From Neorhizobium populisoli (GTDB taxonomy: Bacteria; Pseudomonadota; Alphaproteobacteria; Rhizobiales; Rhizobiaceae), in contig NZ_JAHYCB010000002.1 of assembly GCF_019430945.1 (NCBI RefSeq), positions 248,001-312,000 on the forward strand: 64,000 nucleotides of DNA, written 5' to 3'. The position numbers were made by a program, and so were the translations under genes. This document shows positions 27,650 to 35,889 of the stretch, piece by piece. Position 1 is the first letter of the stretch. Each line of letters begins with the position of its first letter. The notes under the pieces are model-generated. The model did not search any database. It worked only from the letters and a program-made list of their open reading frames with translations, and was not told the origin of the DNA.

Positions 27650-28696
27650 ATGGTATCGGAAGCACCGCCATTCTGGTGGACGAAAGCGGGCTGGCAGGCC
27701 TGGGGGCTCTGGCCGTTCTCCTTCCTCTATGGCCGGATCGCCGGGCGCCGCATGGCGCGTACCAGGCGTGCCAGCGTGCCGGTTCCGGTGATCTGCGTCG
27801 GCAACTTCACCGTCGGCGGCGCCGGCAAGACCCCGACGGCGATCGCGATAGCCCGCGCCGCAAAGGAGAAGGGTTTGAAACCCGGCTTCCTGACCCGCGG
27901 CTACGGCGGCACGATCGACGTTACGACGATCGTCGATCCGGAACACCATCGCGCCGAAGCCGTCGGTGATGAGGCGCTGCTGCTCTGCCGCGAAACCCTG
28001 ACGGTGATCTCGCGCACGCGGGTGGACGGGGCGCTGAAGCTGGTCGAGGAAGGCGTCGACCTGATCATCATGGATGACGGTTTCCAGAGCGCCCGGCTGA
28101 CGCTCGATTTCGCGCTGGTCGTTATCGACACCTTCCGCGGCATCGGCAACGGACATCTCGTGCCCAGCGGCCCGGTGCGCGCGCCGATCTCCGAGCAGAT
28201 GCACCAGCTTTCTGCCATTCTCAAGGTCGGCAACGGCTCTGCCGCCGACCAGCTTGTCCGCCAAGCGGCCCGCGCCGGCAAGCAGATCCATGTTGCCTCT
28301 CTGAAGCCCCGCGAAAACCGCGCCATCGCCGGCAAACAGGTCCTCGCCTTCGCCGGCATCGCTGATCCAAATAAGTTCTACCGCACGGTCAAGGAGGTCG
28401 GCGGCCTCGTGACCGAAACCCGCGATTTTCCCGACCACCATTATTTCACCGAGGACGAAATCGCCGACCTGTTGGACGATGCGGAAAAGAAGGGTCTGGT
28501 CCTCGTTACGACAGCCAAGGACGCAGTCCGTCTCGCCGGCCATCATGGGAGGATGGAAGAGCTCGCCAAGAAAACGAGTGTGGTGGACGTTGATATGACT
28601 TTCGACGACCCCCACGGGCCGGTGAATATCATCGATACGGCAATCGCTAATTTCCGCGAACGGCGGATACGCGAGGCGAATGCGAAGAAGGTCTAG
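27650..28696 (+). CDS. lpxK: Tetraacyldisaccharide 4'-kinase
   Basis: 348 residues. It phosphorylates the lipid A disaccharide to lipid IVA at the inner membrane. The Walker A motif in [19 protein letters not shown] (about residues 44-62; GGAGKTP), LTRGYGG (about 83-89) and DDGFQSARL (about 140-148) are diagnostic, and a hydrophobic N-terminal segment fits membrane association. Start at 27650 ([10 protein letters not shown]). In related genomes DUF2093 and mutL follow; here an RTX-like gene is inserted first. Confidence 0.95.
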   Translation: MVSEAPPFWWTKAGWQAWGLWPFSFLYGRIAGRRMARTRRASVPVPVICVGNFTVGGAGKTPTAIAIARAAKEKGLKPGFLTRGYGGTIDVTTIVDPEHHRAEAVGDEALLLCRETLTVISRTRVDGALKLVEEGVDLIIMDDGFQSARLTLDFALVVIDTFRGIGNGHLVPSGPVRAPISEQMHQLSAILKVGNGSAADQLVRQAARAGKQIHVASLKPRENRAIAGKQVLAFAGIADPNKFYRTVKEVGGLVTETRDFPDHHYFTEDEIADLLDDAEKKGLVLVTTAKDAVRLAGHHGRMEELAKKTSVVDVDMTFDDPHGPVNIIDTAIANFRERRIREANAKKV

Positions 28697-28800
28697 CCGC
28701 GCTCCTGTCATTCCTCCAGTTCGAGGTAAGTCCCGCCATATATTCAGGGTTGCATTCGAAGTCCTCTTCGAGAGGCGGATAATGCACCATGGAGGCGGAA

Positions 28801-29994
28801 ATGACGGATATGAAAATCGGCAGCGAGCAGCTGAGCAGGGAATATGCGCTCAGGATCCTGACGACCAAGCCGGATGAGGTGGGTCATCAGAAGCCCTCGT
28901 CGCTCAGCGGATTGATCGGCCTCTCCAGCGACCCGGTTCTGGAGGCTGCAAATGCGCAAGTCATCAGGATACTGATCGACGCCCTCGGCGATGCCGATGT
29001 TTCCGTCTCCGCAGGTGAGGCACAGGCCGGTGCGACAACCGGCGCCGGCAATGACACTATTTCAGTGACGGCAGGTAGCGTTGATCTGGTGTCTTCGAGC
29101 GAAGGAAATGACTCGATCGCCATAAAAACGTCAGGGCGGTATGACCTCTCGGGTGAGTGGCTGCTCAGCTCCGTCGACCGGGTCGAAGCAGGGGCGGGAG
29201 ACGACGTGATTTCCATATCGAGCCACGGCAGCGTTACCCGGATTGACGGTGATGCCGGAAACGATGACATCAAGATCTCCAGTACCGTCACGTCCAAGAT
29301 CGGCGCCGGCTTGCATGGGATCGACAATGTAGACGGTGGCGACGGAGACGACACGGTTACGCTGACGAGCTCTAGCAATGTCGGGAGAGTGTTCGGAGGC
29401 GGAGGCGAGGATTCCATTGTCATCGACGCCGGTGAGTCCGTGTCCGGCATCTACGGTGATGAAGGGAGCGATGCCATCACGGTGGATGCACAGAATGCTT
29501 CAGGTCTTAATGGCGGTAGTGGCAACGACACCATTACTGTAAGGGCTCAAAGTGCATATGGCCTCTATGGAGGCGAGGGCGACGACACGATCGTCGTGGA
29601 TACCGAACGAAGCGTATCAGGCATCTATGGCGGCGAAGGCAATGATATTATTCGTATTAACACCACGGCTCTGGGTCATGTCGAGGGTGGGGCGGGCGAT
29701 GACCACCTAATCCTCGAAAGCACCTGGTCTGACAGGAACTCGGTCTATTTCAGCGAGGGTGACGGACATGACATTGTCGAGACGAACAAGCCGCTGGAAA
29801 TCCGGCGCTTCAATTCCGACGGTACCGGTGTTGCGGAAACCGACGCGACCTTCCGCCGGAACGAAGATGGGACCGTGACAATCGAATTCCCGGGGGGACA
29901 GGATTCCATCACGGTTAAATTCACGGTTGGTTCACCCAACGGCGATGTCGTGGTCGATCAGTTCAAGGGCAGCCTGATCGTTCGACAACTTTAG
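28801..29994 (+). CDS. RTX-like (hemolysin-type Ca2+-binding repeat) protein
   Basis: 397 residues. Residues about 75-310 are a run of degenerate Gly-Asp-rich nonapeptide-like repeats (GAGNDTISV, GAGDDVISI, GDAGNDDIKI, GDGDDTVTL, GGSGNDTITV, GGEGDDTIVV, GGEGNDIIRI, GGAGDDHLIL), the calcium-binding beta-roll of RTX proteins. The first 75 residues (SREYALRILTTKPDEV...) have no signal peptide and no known enzyme domain. RTX proteins are usually secreted by type I systems, but no ABC/MFP secretion genes are nearby. Start at 28801 has GGAGG 5 bases upstream; 28789 is possible. Its codon use looks less biased than its neighbours. It interrupts the usual lpxK-DUF2093 adjacency. Confidence 0.8.
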   Translation: MTDMKIGSEQLSREYALRILTTKPDEVGHQKPSSLSGLIGLSSDPVLEAANAQVIRILIDALGDADVSVSAGEAQAGATTGAGNDTISVTAGSVDLVSSSEGNDSIAIKTSGRYDLSGEWLLSSVDRVEAGAGDDVISISSHGSVTRIDGDAGNDDIKISSTVTSKIGAGLHGIDNVDGGDGDDTVTLTSSSNVGRVFGGGGEDSIVIDAGESVSGIYGDEGSDAITVDAQNASGLNGGSGNDTITVRAQSAYGLYGGEGDDTIVVDTERSVSGIYGGEGNDIIRINTTALGHVEGGAGDDHLILESTWSDRNSVYFSEGDGHDIVETNKPLEIRRFNSDGTGVAETDATFRRNEDGTVTIEFPGGQDSITVKFTVGSPNGDVVVDQFKGSLIVRQL

Positions 29995-30059
29995 CCAATA
30001 ACGTGGCGATCCTGTATCGCCATGATCAGAATGGCATAAGGTGAAAAGCAACCGGAAAC

Positions 30060-30293
30060 TCACCCACGCTCCTGGTTCGGCAGCATACCCGCCCGCTTCT
30101 CCGCCTCCAGCGAAGCCGCACAATCCACATAAGGTTCCTGCCGCGCGACGCTCCAGTAGCGCAACTCGTCGATCGGGATTTGCGCGCCGCTGAGCGCGCA
30201 GAGAACGTAGGAGCCCGCGCTGAGGATCTGATAGTCGCCGTCGAGGTAGCGGATCTTCGCCTCGCGGAAGCCGCTGCCTTCGAACCGGTTCAT
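30060..30293 (-). CDS. DUF2093 domain protein
   Basis: 77 residues. MNRFEGSGFREAKIRYLDGDYQIL and the central YVLCALSGAQIPIDELRYWSVARQEPYVDCAASLE match the small DUF2093 family of Alphaproteobacteria, with two cysteines. Function unknown. The start at 30293 has GGAG 7 bases upstream. Lies downstream of mutL on the same strand (65 bases). Confidence 0.85.
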   Translation of the reverse strand: MNRFEGSGFREAKIRYLDGDYQILSAGSYVLCALSGAQIPIDELRYWSVARQEPYVDCAASLEAEKRAGMLPNQERG

Positions 30294-30358
30294 CTGTCGT
30301 CTCCTGCGGAAAAACATGATTTTGCTCTACACCGCGTGGCCCTGAAATACCAGAGTTT

Positions 30359-32200
30359 TCAGCTTCGCCCGAACAACCGCTCGATGTCTGAAAGCTTGAG
30401 TTCGATATAGGTCGGGCGGCCGTGATTGCAGGTTCCGGAGCCGGGCGTCGCTTCCATTTCGCGCAAGAGCGCGTTCATTTCCTCGGGCTTCAGCCGCCGG
30501 CCGGAGCGCACCGAGCCGTGGCAGGCCATGGTGGCGGCGACATATTCCAGCTTGCTGCGCAACCCGCCGGCCGTGTTCCATTCGGCGATTTCGTCGGCGA
30601 GGTCGCGGACGAGAGAGGTGGCATCCACTTCGCCCAGCATAGCGGGTGTCTCGCGCACCGCGACCGCGCCGGGGCCGAAACGTTCGACGACAAGCCCGAG
30701 CCGGTCGAGTTCGGACGCATGCGCCACCAGCCGGTCGCAATCCTCTTCCGGCAGGTCGATGATCTCGGGAATCAGCAGCACCTGGCTCGTCAGCCGCTTG
30801 TCGTCGAGCGCCTTGCGCATCGCCTCGAACACCAGCCTTTCATGGGCGGCATGCTGGTCGACGATGACGAGGCCGTTTTCCGTCTGCGCGACGATATAAT
30901 TCTCATGCACCTGGGCGCGGGCAGCGCCCAAGCGGTAGCGCGACGGTTCGTCCGCCGCAGCGACGGATGACCGGAACGGTTCCGAGATTGTGGCATCGGC
31001 CCGCGCCGTGGGCATGGTCAACGCATCGAAGCCAGTCTGCAGCTGCTCGGCAAAATCGTGGGCTGGCTGCGGATAAAGCGGGCGAGATGGCGAAGTCGTG
31101 GCGGCCCAGGAAGTGCGTGGCGCGGATGGCATGGGAGCGCCGCCCGCAAAGCCACCTGCGAAACCGGGACGAAAGGCGCGCATCATGCCGGATGCGCCGG
31201 TGGTCGCCGCCCGGTCGCCTTCGCGATGCAGCGCCTCGCGGATCGCACCGACGATCAGCCCGCGCACGAGGCCCGGATCGCGGAAGCGCACGTCCGATTT
31301 GGCCGGATGCACGTTGACGTCGACCAGTGCCGGATCGAGCGTGATGGAAAGCACTGCCACCGGATAACGCCCGGCCGGCATCTGCTCGGCATAGGCGCCG
31401 CGGATGGCCGAGAGGATCAGCTTGTCCTGCACCGGGCGGCCGTTGACGAAGGCATATTGATGCGCCGAGTTGCCGCGATGGAAACTCGGCACGCCGACAA
31501 AGCCCTTCAGCTCCACGTCTTCGCGGGCCGCATCGATCTCGATCGCATTGTCGCGGAAATCGTCGCCGAGAACCTGCGCCATGCGGGCCAGATGGTCTTC
31601 TCCGGTCGCCGGGAATTCCAGCGTCGAGCGGTCGGTGCCGGACAGTACGAAACGGATATTCGGGAAGGCGATCGCCATACGCTTGACGACTTCGGTGATG
31701 GCGCCGGCTTCCGCCCTCTCCGTCTTGAGGAATTTGAGGCGGGCAGGGGTGGCGAAGAAGATATCGCGCACTTCGACCACCGTGCCCGTGTTGGCTGGTG
31801 CCGGCTTGACGCCCGCCGTCTTCCCGCCCATGACCGCCACCTGCGAGCCGCCGGCATCGCCGTTGCGGCGGCTGGTAATGGTGAGCTTGGCGACCGAGCC
31901 GATCGAAGGCAGCGCCTCGCCGCGGAAGCCGAGGGTGCGGATATCGTCGAGCGTCTCCGAAATCTTCGAGGTGCAATGCCGGCGAACGGCAAGATCGAGG
32001 TCGTTGGCATCCATGCCGGCGCCGTTATCGGTAATGCGGATCAGGCTCTTGCCGCCGCCGGCCGTGGCGATTTCGATGCGCGTTGCGCCGGCATCGATCG
32101 CGTTTTCGATCAATTCCTTGGCCGCACTCGCGGGCCGCTCGATCACCTCGCCGGCAGCGATCTGGTTGATGAGCGTCTCTGGCAATTGTTTGACTGGCAT
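30359..32200 (-). CDS. mutL: DNA mismatch repair protein MutL
   Basis: 613 residues. It links MutS mismatch recognition to strand incision. The GHKL ATPase motifs are [16 protein letters not shown] (about residues 30-45), ITDNGAGM (about 56-63) and [13 protein letters not shown] (about 94-106). A Pro/Ala-rich linker (about 335-430) precedes the C-terminal dimerisation domain, which carries [12 protein letters not shown] (metal-binding endonuclease motif, about 445-456), so this MutL is predicted to have nicking activity, as in species lacking MutH. Divergent from the PAS-REC gene across a 447-base interval. Confidence 0.96.
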   Translation of the reverse strand: MPVKQLPETLINQIAAGEVIERPASAAKELIENAIDAGATRIEIATAGGGKSLIRITDNGAGMDANDLDLAVRRHCTSKISETLDDIRTLGFRGEALPSIGSVAKLTITSRRNGDAGGSQVAVMGGKTAGVKPAPANTGTVVEVRDIFFATPARLKFLKTERAEAGAITEVVKRMAIAFPNIRFVLSGTDRSTLEFPATGEDHLARMAQVLGDDFRDNAIEIDAAREDVELKGFVGVPSFHRGNSAHQYAFVNGRPVQDKLILSAIRGAYAEQMPAGRYPVAVLSITLDPALVDVNVHPAKSDVRFRDPGLVRGLIVGAIREALHREGDRAATTGASGMMRAFRPGFAGGFAGGAPMPSAPRTSWAATTSPSRPLYPQPAHDFAEQLQTGFDALTMPTARADATISEPFRSSVAAADEPSRYRLGAARAQVHENYIVAQTENGLVIVDQHAAHERLVFEAMRKALDDKRLTSQVLLIPEIIDLPEEDCDRLVAHASELDRLGLVVERFGPGAVAVRETPAMLGEVDATSLVRDLADEIAEWNTAGGLRSKLEYVAATMACHGSVRSGRRLKPEEMNALLREMEATPGSGTCNHGRPTYIELKLSDIERLFGRS

Positions 32201-32647
32201 GCCGCCATTTTCGCGGATTCGGCCGCACTTGGAAAGGCGTTTGCGGGCGCCTGTGGAAAGGTCGTTGGAAAAATGAACCGGAATACAGACGCGGAGCCTG
32301 AAAATCTTTTGCAGGCGCGTCTGGAGAGTCCCGATTCAAACGATTTGAGGGGCTTATTCCGCGCCTGCACGGCTGTTCATTAAGAGGCTCTTAAGACAAA
32401 CGTTCTAGTTTAAACCAATTGATTGTGGATGAACCCGGGAAAGCGCCAGCTTTCCGCGAGTGATCAGGATGGCGGCCAGCTGGGCACCGCCGTGACGAGA
32501 CCTGACACCCGTTGAAGGACTTGCAGCCAGCATGTTTCCAAGCCGAGACGACCGAAACTAGAAGGATTTGCGCCGCGAGGCGACCAATCGGCATTGCGGA
32601 CCGGAGAAACATCCGGGACCGGAAAAGCATACGGGGAGTTTCATCCT
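32201..32647. other. Intergenic region between mutL and the PAS-REC gene
   Basis: 447 bases without a supported gene. It holds a TTAA-N7-TTAA site (32380-32394), an AT-rich promoter-like stretch just after it (GTTCTAGTTTAAACCAATTG near 32401-32420), and beyond 32420 only short open frames without family similarity. The presumed promoters of mutL and of the PAS-REC gene must lie here. Confidence 0.6.
32380..32394. promoter_or_regulatory. Full CtrA-type box (TTAA-N7-TTAA)
   Basis: TTAA-GAGGCTC-TTAA matches the full CtrA consensus of Alphaproteobacteria with exact 7-base spacing and is also palindromic (TTAAGAG/CTCTTAA). It is 254 bases upstream of the PAS-REC start and 180 bases from mutL. Binding by CtrA is inference. 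Confidence 0.5.
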
Positions 32648-34318
32648 ATGAATGATTTGGCGTCGGCGGACCCGAACATTCAGACAGCCATGCTCGAAGT
32701 CATTTCCGATGGTGTTTCGGGTGGCTTGCTTGTCTATGACAAGAATGATCTGATCGTTTTCGCGAGCCAGCAGCTGGTCACTCTTCTGCCGGTTCCCAAG
32801 AATTTTCTGGCGCCCGGCACGCGGCTGAGGGATTTCCTCGGCGCGGTTTACGATAGCGGCGGCCGATTTGCAGCGGACGTGTCCGGTCCGAGGCGCATAC
32901 TGGGCCGCGAGGACTGGATCGCCGACCGTATCGCCACCCTCTGGAAGGAGCGTGCCGACACGATCGAAAAGCGCGGCACCGACCGCTGGCTCAATTTCAC
33001 CAAACGTCGTCTCTCGTCCGGTTACGGCGTCTGCGTCATCAAGGACGTTTCCGACCACAAGAAGCGCGAGGAACAGTGGCGCGCCGACATGGAACGCGTC
33101 CAGATCACCGAGGAAGTGCTCGATAATCTTCCCTATGCCATCACGGTCAGGGACAGCCGGATGGTTTTCGTCGCGGCCAACAAGCTTGCCGCCAATTTCC
33201 TCGACCTGCCGACCGAGGCGATCCTCGGGCGCAAGGGGTCCGACGTCTATCCGCCGGAAGTCGACGAGCGTCTGGACCGGATCAACCGGCAGATCCTGGA
33301 GCTGGGCGAACCCGCGCAACTGCGGGAGCTGATCACCCGTCCGGACGGCTCGCAGGTCGTCAGCCTCGCCCATAAATTCCGCATCGGCAAACCCGGCCGC
33401 TATTACATCGTCAGCGCCATGGTGGACATCACCAATCTCGTCGAGATCGACGAAGACGGCAGCGAAGTCACGCCGCGCATCAGTGCTGGCAGCCTGAACC
33501 GGTCGAAACTCACTCATCGGGAACGTCCGGTGCCTGTCGCGCCGCAATCCGATGTTTCGGGTCGCAAGGTGTTGCTGGTTTCCGCCGACCAGCAGATCCA
33601 GTCGGATGCGTCACGGGTCTTCCGGGGCCTGCAGGTGGATTCATCCACCGTGTCGAGCCTCGAGGAAATGACCCTCTTCGTGCAGCTCGCGGGTGAGGCG
33701 GGAATATCGATCGATCTCGTCGTCGTCGATGCCGCGCTCGACGATCGTTATGTCGAACTTGCCCGCCGCAATCACATCCGCACCTGCACGCTCGATTGCC
33801 GAAGCGCCAAGAAAGACCTTGCGGCACTCGTTTCGAAAAGCCTGACGGAGACGGTCGACATTCCGGTCGCGGAGGCCGGTGCCGATGACGATTGGCAGAT
33901 CACCTCCGGAGCAGAGACGGATGCCAATGCGATCGATATCCTCGTGGCGGAAGACAACGAGGTCAACCAGATCGTCTTTTCGCAGATCCTCGAAGGGTTC
34001 GGTTACCGTTACGCGATCGCCACCGATGGCGAGCAGGCGGTGAAGTTATGGCAGGAACGTTCGCCGAAGCTGATCCTGATGGACGTCACGCTGCCGAAGC
34101 TCACCGGCTTCGAAGCGAGCGCCCGTATTCGCGCCATGGAAACGGTCGACAACACCATCCCGATCATCGGTGTCCTCGCCCAGGCTTTCGATCGTGACCG
34201 TGACGATTGTTTCGCATCGGGCATGAACGACGTCATCCTGAAGCCGATCAGCCCCGAGGCTCTTGAAGCCGTATTCAATACCTATATCGGCAAGCTGCCG
34301 AGACAGGCGTATGCTTAA
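32648..34318 (+). CDS. PAS-PAS-receiver protein without a histidine kinase domain
   Basis: 556 residues, soluble. Two PAS domains are seen at about residues 15-140 (ending ...CVIKDVSDHKKREEQW) and 155-275 (VLDNLPYAITVRDSRMVFVAANKLAA). A degenerate receiver-like segment (GRKVLLVSADQQIQSDASRVFRGLQ, about 310-420) follows, then a clear receiver (IDILVAEDNEVNQIVFSQIL onward, 428-550) with phospho-acceptor Asp479 in LILMDVTLP and Lys532 in LKPI. The usual switch Thr/Ser after strand 4 is Leu510 (IIGVLAQ). No HisKA or HATPase domain is present, so it must take phosphate from another kinase or act by protein binding. GGDEF-EAL gene follows by 100 bases. Confidence 0.85.
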   Translation: MNDLASADPNIQTAMLEVISDGVSGGLLVYDKNDLIVFASQQLVTLLPVPKNFLAPGTRLRDFLGAVYDSGGRFAADVSGPRRILGREDWIADRIATLWKERADTIEKRGTDRWLNFTKRRLSSGYGVCVIKDVSDHKKREEQWRADMERVQITEEVLDNLPYAITVRDSRMVFVAANKLAANFLDLPTEAILGRKGSDVYPPEVDERLDRINRQILELGEPAQLRELITRPDGSQVVSLAHKFRIGKPGRYYIVSAMVDITNLVEIDEDGSEVTPRISAGSLNRSKLTHRERPVPVAPQSDVSGRKVLLVSADQQIQSDASRVFRGLQVDSSTVSSLEEMTLFVQLAGEAGISIDLVVVDAALDDRYVELARRNHIRTCTLDCRSAKKDLAALVSKSLTETVDIPVAEAGADDDWQITSGAETDANAIDILVAEDNEVNQIVFSQILEGFGYRYAIATDGEQAVKLWQERSPKLILMDVTLPKLTGFEASARIRAMETVDNTIPIIGVLAQAFDRDRDDCFASGMNDVILKPISPEALEAVFNTYIGKLPRQAYA

Positions 34319-34418
34319 GCGATTAATCAATCTGTTCATCTAAGTTAAGCTCGGGCCATGATTTTTTAATCTTTTTGCCCCATCGTTGCGCCAGTTCGAG
34401 AGTGCAACGGGATTACTC

Positions 34419-35774
34419 ATGAAGTCGGCGGGAAACCTATTGCCGCAGGTCAGCCAGAATGAGCTGCAGGCAATGGCTTATAGCGATCCCCTGACCGGGC
34501 TCGGAAACCGTTACCGCATGCGCGACAAAGTGCGCCTGCTGGCGGCGGAGCGCGCCCAGGACCCGGCTCCCTTCACCATCTGCATTGCCAATCTTGACGG
34601 TTTCAAGCCGATCAACGATCTGTTCGGTTCGGTTGCCGGCGACGAAATCCTCTGCCAGGTCGCCCATCGTCTGAAAGCCTGCATTCCGGACGGCGCGACC
34701 GTCACCCGTCATGACGGCGACGAATTCGCCTTCATCCTGCCGCTGATCTTCGAGCGCACAGGCGCCGAGCGGATCGGCCAGATGATCAAGGACGTTCTGT
34801 CGGCCCCTTACGATCTCGGCGACCGCAACGTGCGTCTGTCCGCCTCGTTCGGTTTTGCCATCTATCCGTTCGCCGGTGAAGATTTCGAGGAACTGCTGAA
34901 GAGCGCGGAAACCGCGCTCTACCGTTCCAAGCGCCGCGGGCGCGGGCAGATCACCGTTTATTCCCGTGAGATCGCTCAGGAGATGAAGCGCGCAACGCAG
35001 CTCGAACAGGCACTGCGCAATGCGATCATTGCCGATGCGGTGGATGTGCATTTCCAGCCGATCGTGCGCATCAGCGACGGCAGTGTCGTCGGTTTCGAAG
35101 CGCTGGCCCGCTGGATCGATGCCGATCTCGGCTTCGTTTCACCCGCCGTTTTCGTGCCTCTTGCGGAAGAGCGCGGTTTTATTGACGCGCTTTCTGAAAC
35201 GTTACTGCGAAAGGCGGCGGAGGCTGCGCTCTCCTGGCCGCGCGATCTTTTTCTGTCATTTAACCTGTCTTCCGCGCAGCTGATGGACCCCGGCACGACC
35301 GAAACAATTCTTGCAACGCTCGGCCGCGTCGGGCTCGATCCCTACCGGCTTGAGCTGGAAATCACCGAAACGGCGGTGATGACGTCCGCCGACACAGCCC
35401 AGCGCATCATCACCGATCTGCGCCAGGCTGGCGTGCGGATTTCACTCGACGACTTCGGCACCGGCCAGTCGAGCCTTGGCCGTCTTCGCGACTTCACCTT
35501 CGACAAGGTCAAGATCGACCGCGCCTTTGTGTCCCGCATCACCACCGACCGGGCTTCGGAACATATCGTCAAAGCGATCATCGCCATGTGCCAGGGCCTC
35601 GACCTCGAAGTCGTCGCCGAAGGCATCGAGACGCCCGAGGATGCCGAAAAGCTCAACGGACTCGGCTGCGGCATGGGGCAGGGCTATTATTACGGCAGGC
35701 CCGCCGACGGTAACGTCACACTCCGTTACCTGCATGATCACTATCGCGACTTCGTGACGATCGACCGTCCCTGA
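34419..35774 (+). CDS. GGDEF-EAL protein, probable c-di-GMP phosphodiesterase
   Basis: 451 residues, no membrane helix. The N-terminal GGDEF domain (about 20-185) begins AYSDPLTGLGNRYRM but its active-site loop is DGDEF (residues 99-103) rather than GGDEF, so cyclase activity is doubtful. The EAL domain (about 200-445) is intact: FEALARW (EAL 227-229), NLSS, ELEITETAVM, LDDFGTGQSSL (DDFG), KIDRAFV and EVVAEGIET. I predict c-di-GMP hydrolysis, with the GGDEF domain possibly regulatory. It follows the PAS-REC gene on the same strand and may act in the same signalling path. Confidence 0.88.
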   Translation: MKSAGNLLPQVSQNELQAMAYSDPLTGLGNRYRMRDKVRLLAAERAQDPAPFTICIANLDGFKPINDLFGSVAGDEILCQVAHRLKACIPDGATVTRHDGDEFAFILPLIFERTGAERIGQMIKDVLSAPYDLGDRNVRLSASFGFAIYPFAGEDFEELLKSAETALYRSKRRGRGQITVYSREIAQEMKRATQLEQALRNAIIADAVDVHFQPIVRISDGSVVGFEALARWIDADLGFVSPAVFVPLAEERGFIDALSETLLRKAAEAALSWPRDLFLSFNLSSAQLMDPGTTETILATLGRVGLDPYRLELEITETAVMTSADTAQRIITDLRQAGVRISLDDFGTGQSSLGRLRDFTFDKVKIDRAFVSRITTDRASEHIVKAIIAMCQGLDLEVVAEGIETPEDAEKLNGLGCGMGQGYYYGRPADGNVTLRYLHDHYRDFVTIDRP

Positions 35775-35889
35775 TAGCATTCCCAAAAACGACGCCCGCA
35801 CGCCGTTCGACGCCGCTGATGGTGCTCGCAACGTCTGCCCGGCTGCGCGATGATGACGTCTTGCCGCACGCCAACAGACCGGGACGCCG

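Noticed and set aside
30005..30060. Possible terminator after the RTX gene
   Set aside because: A short inverted repeat (GGCGATCCTG/..ATCGCC) exists but there is no T tract on either strand.
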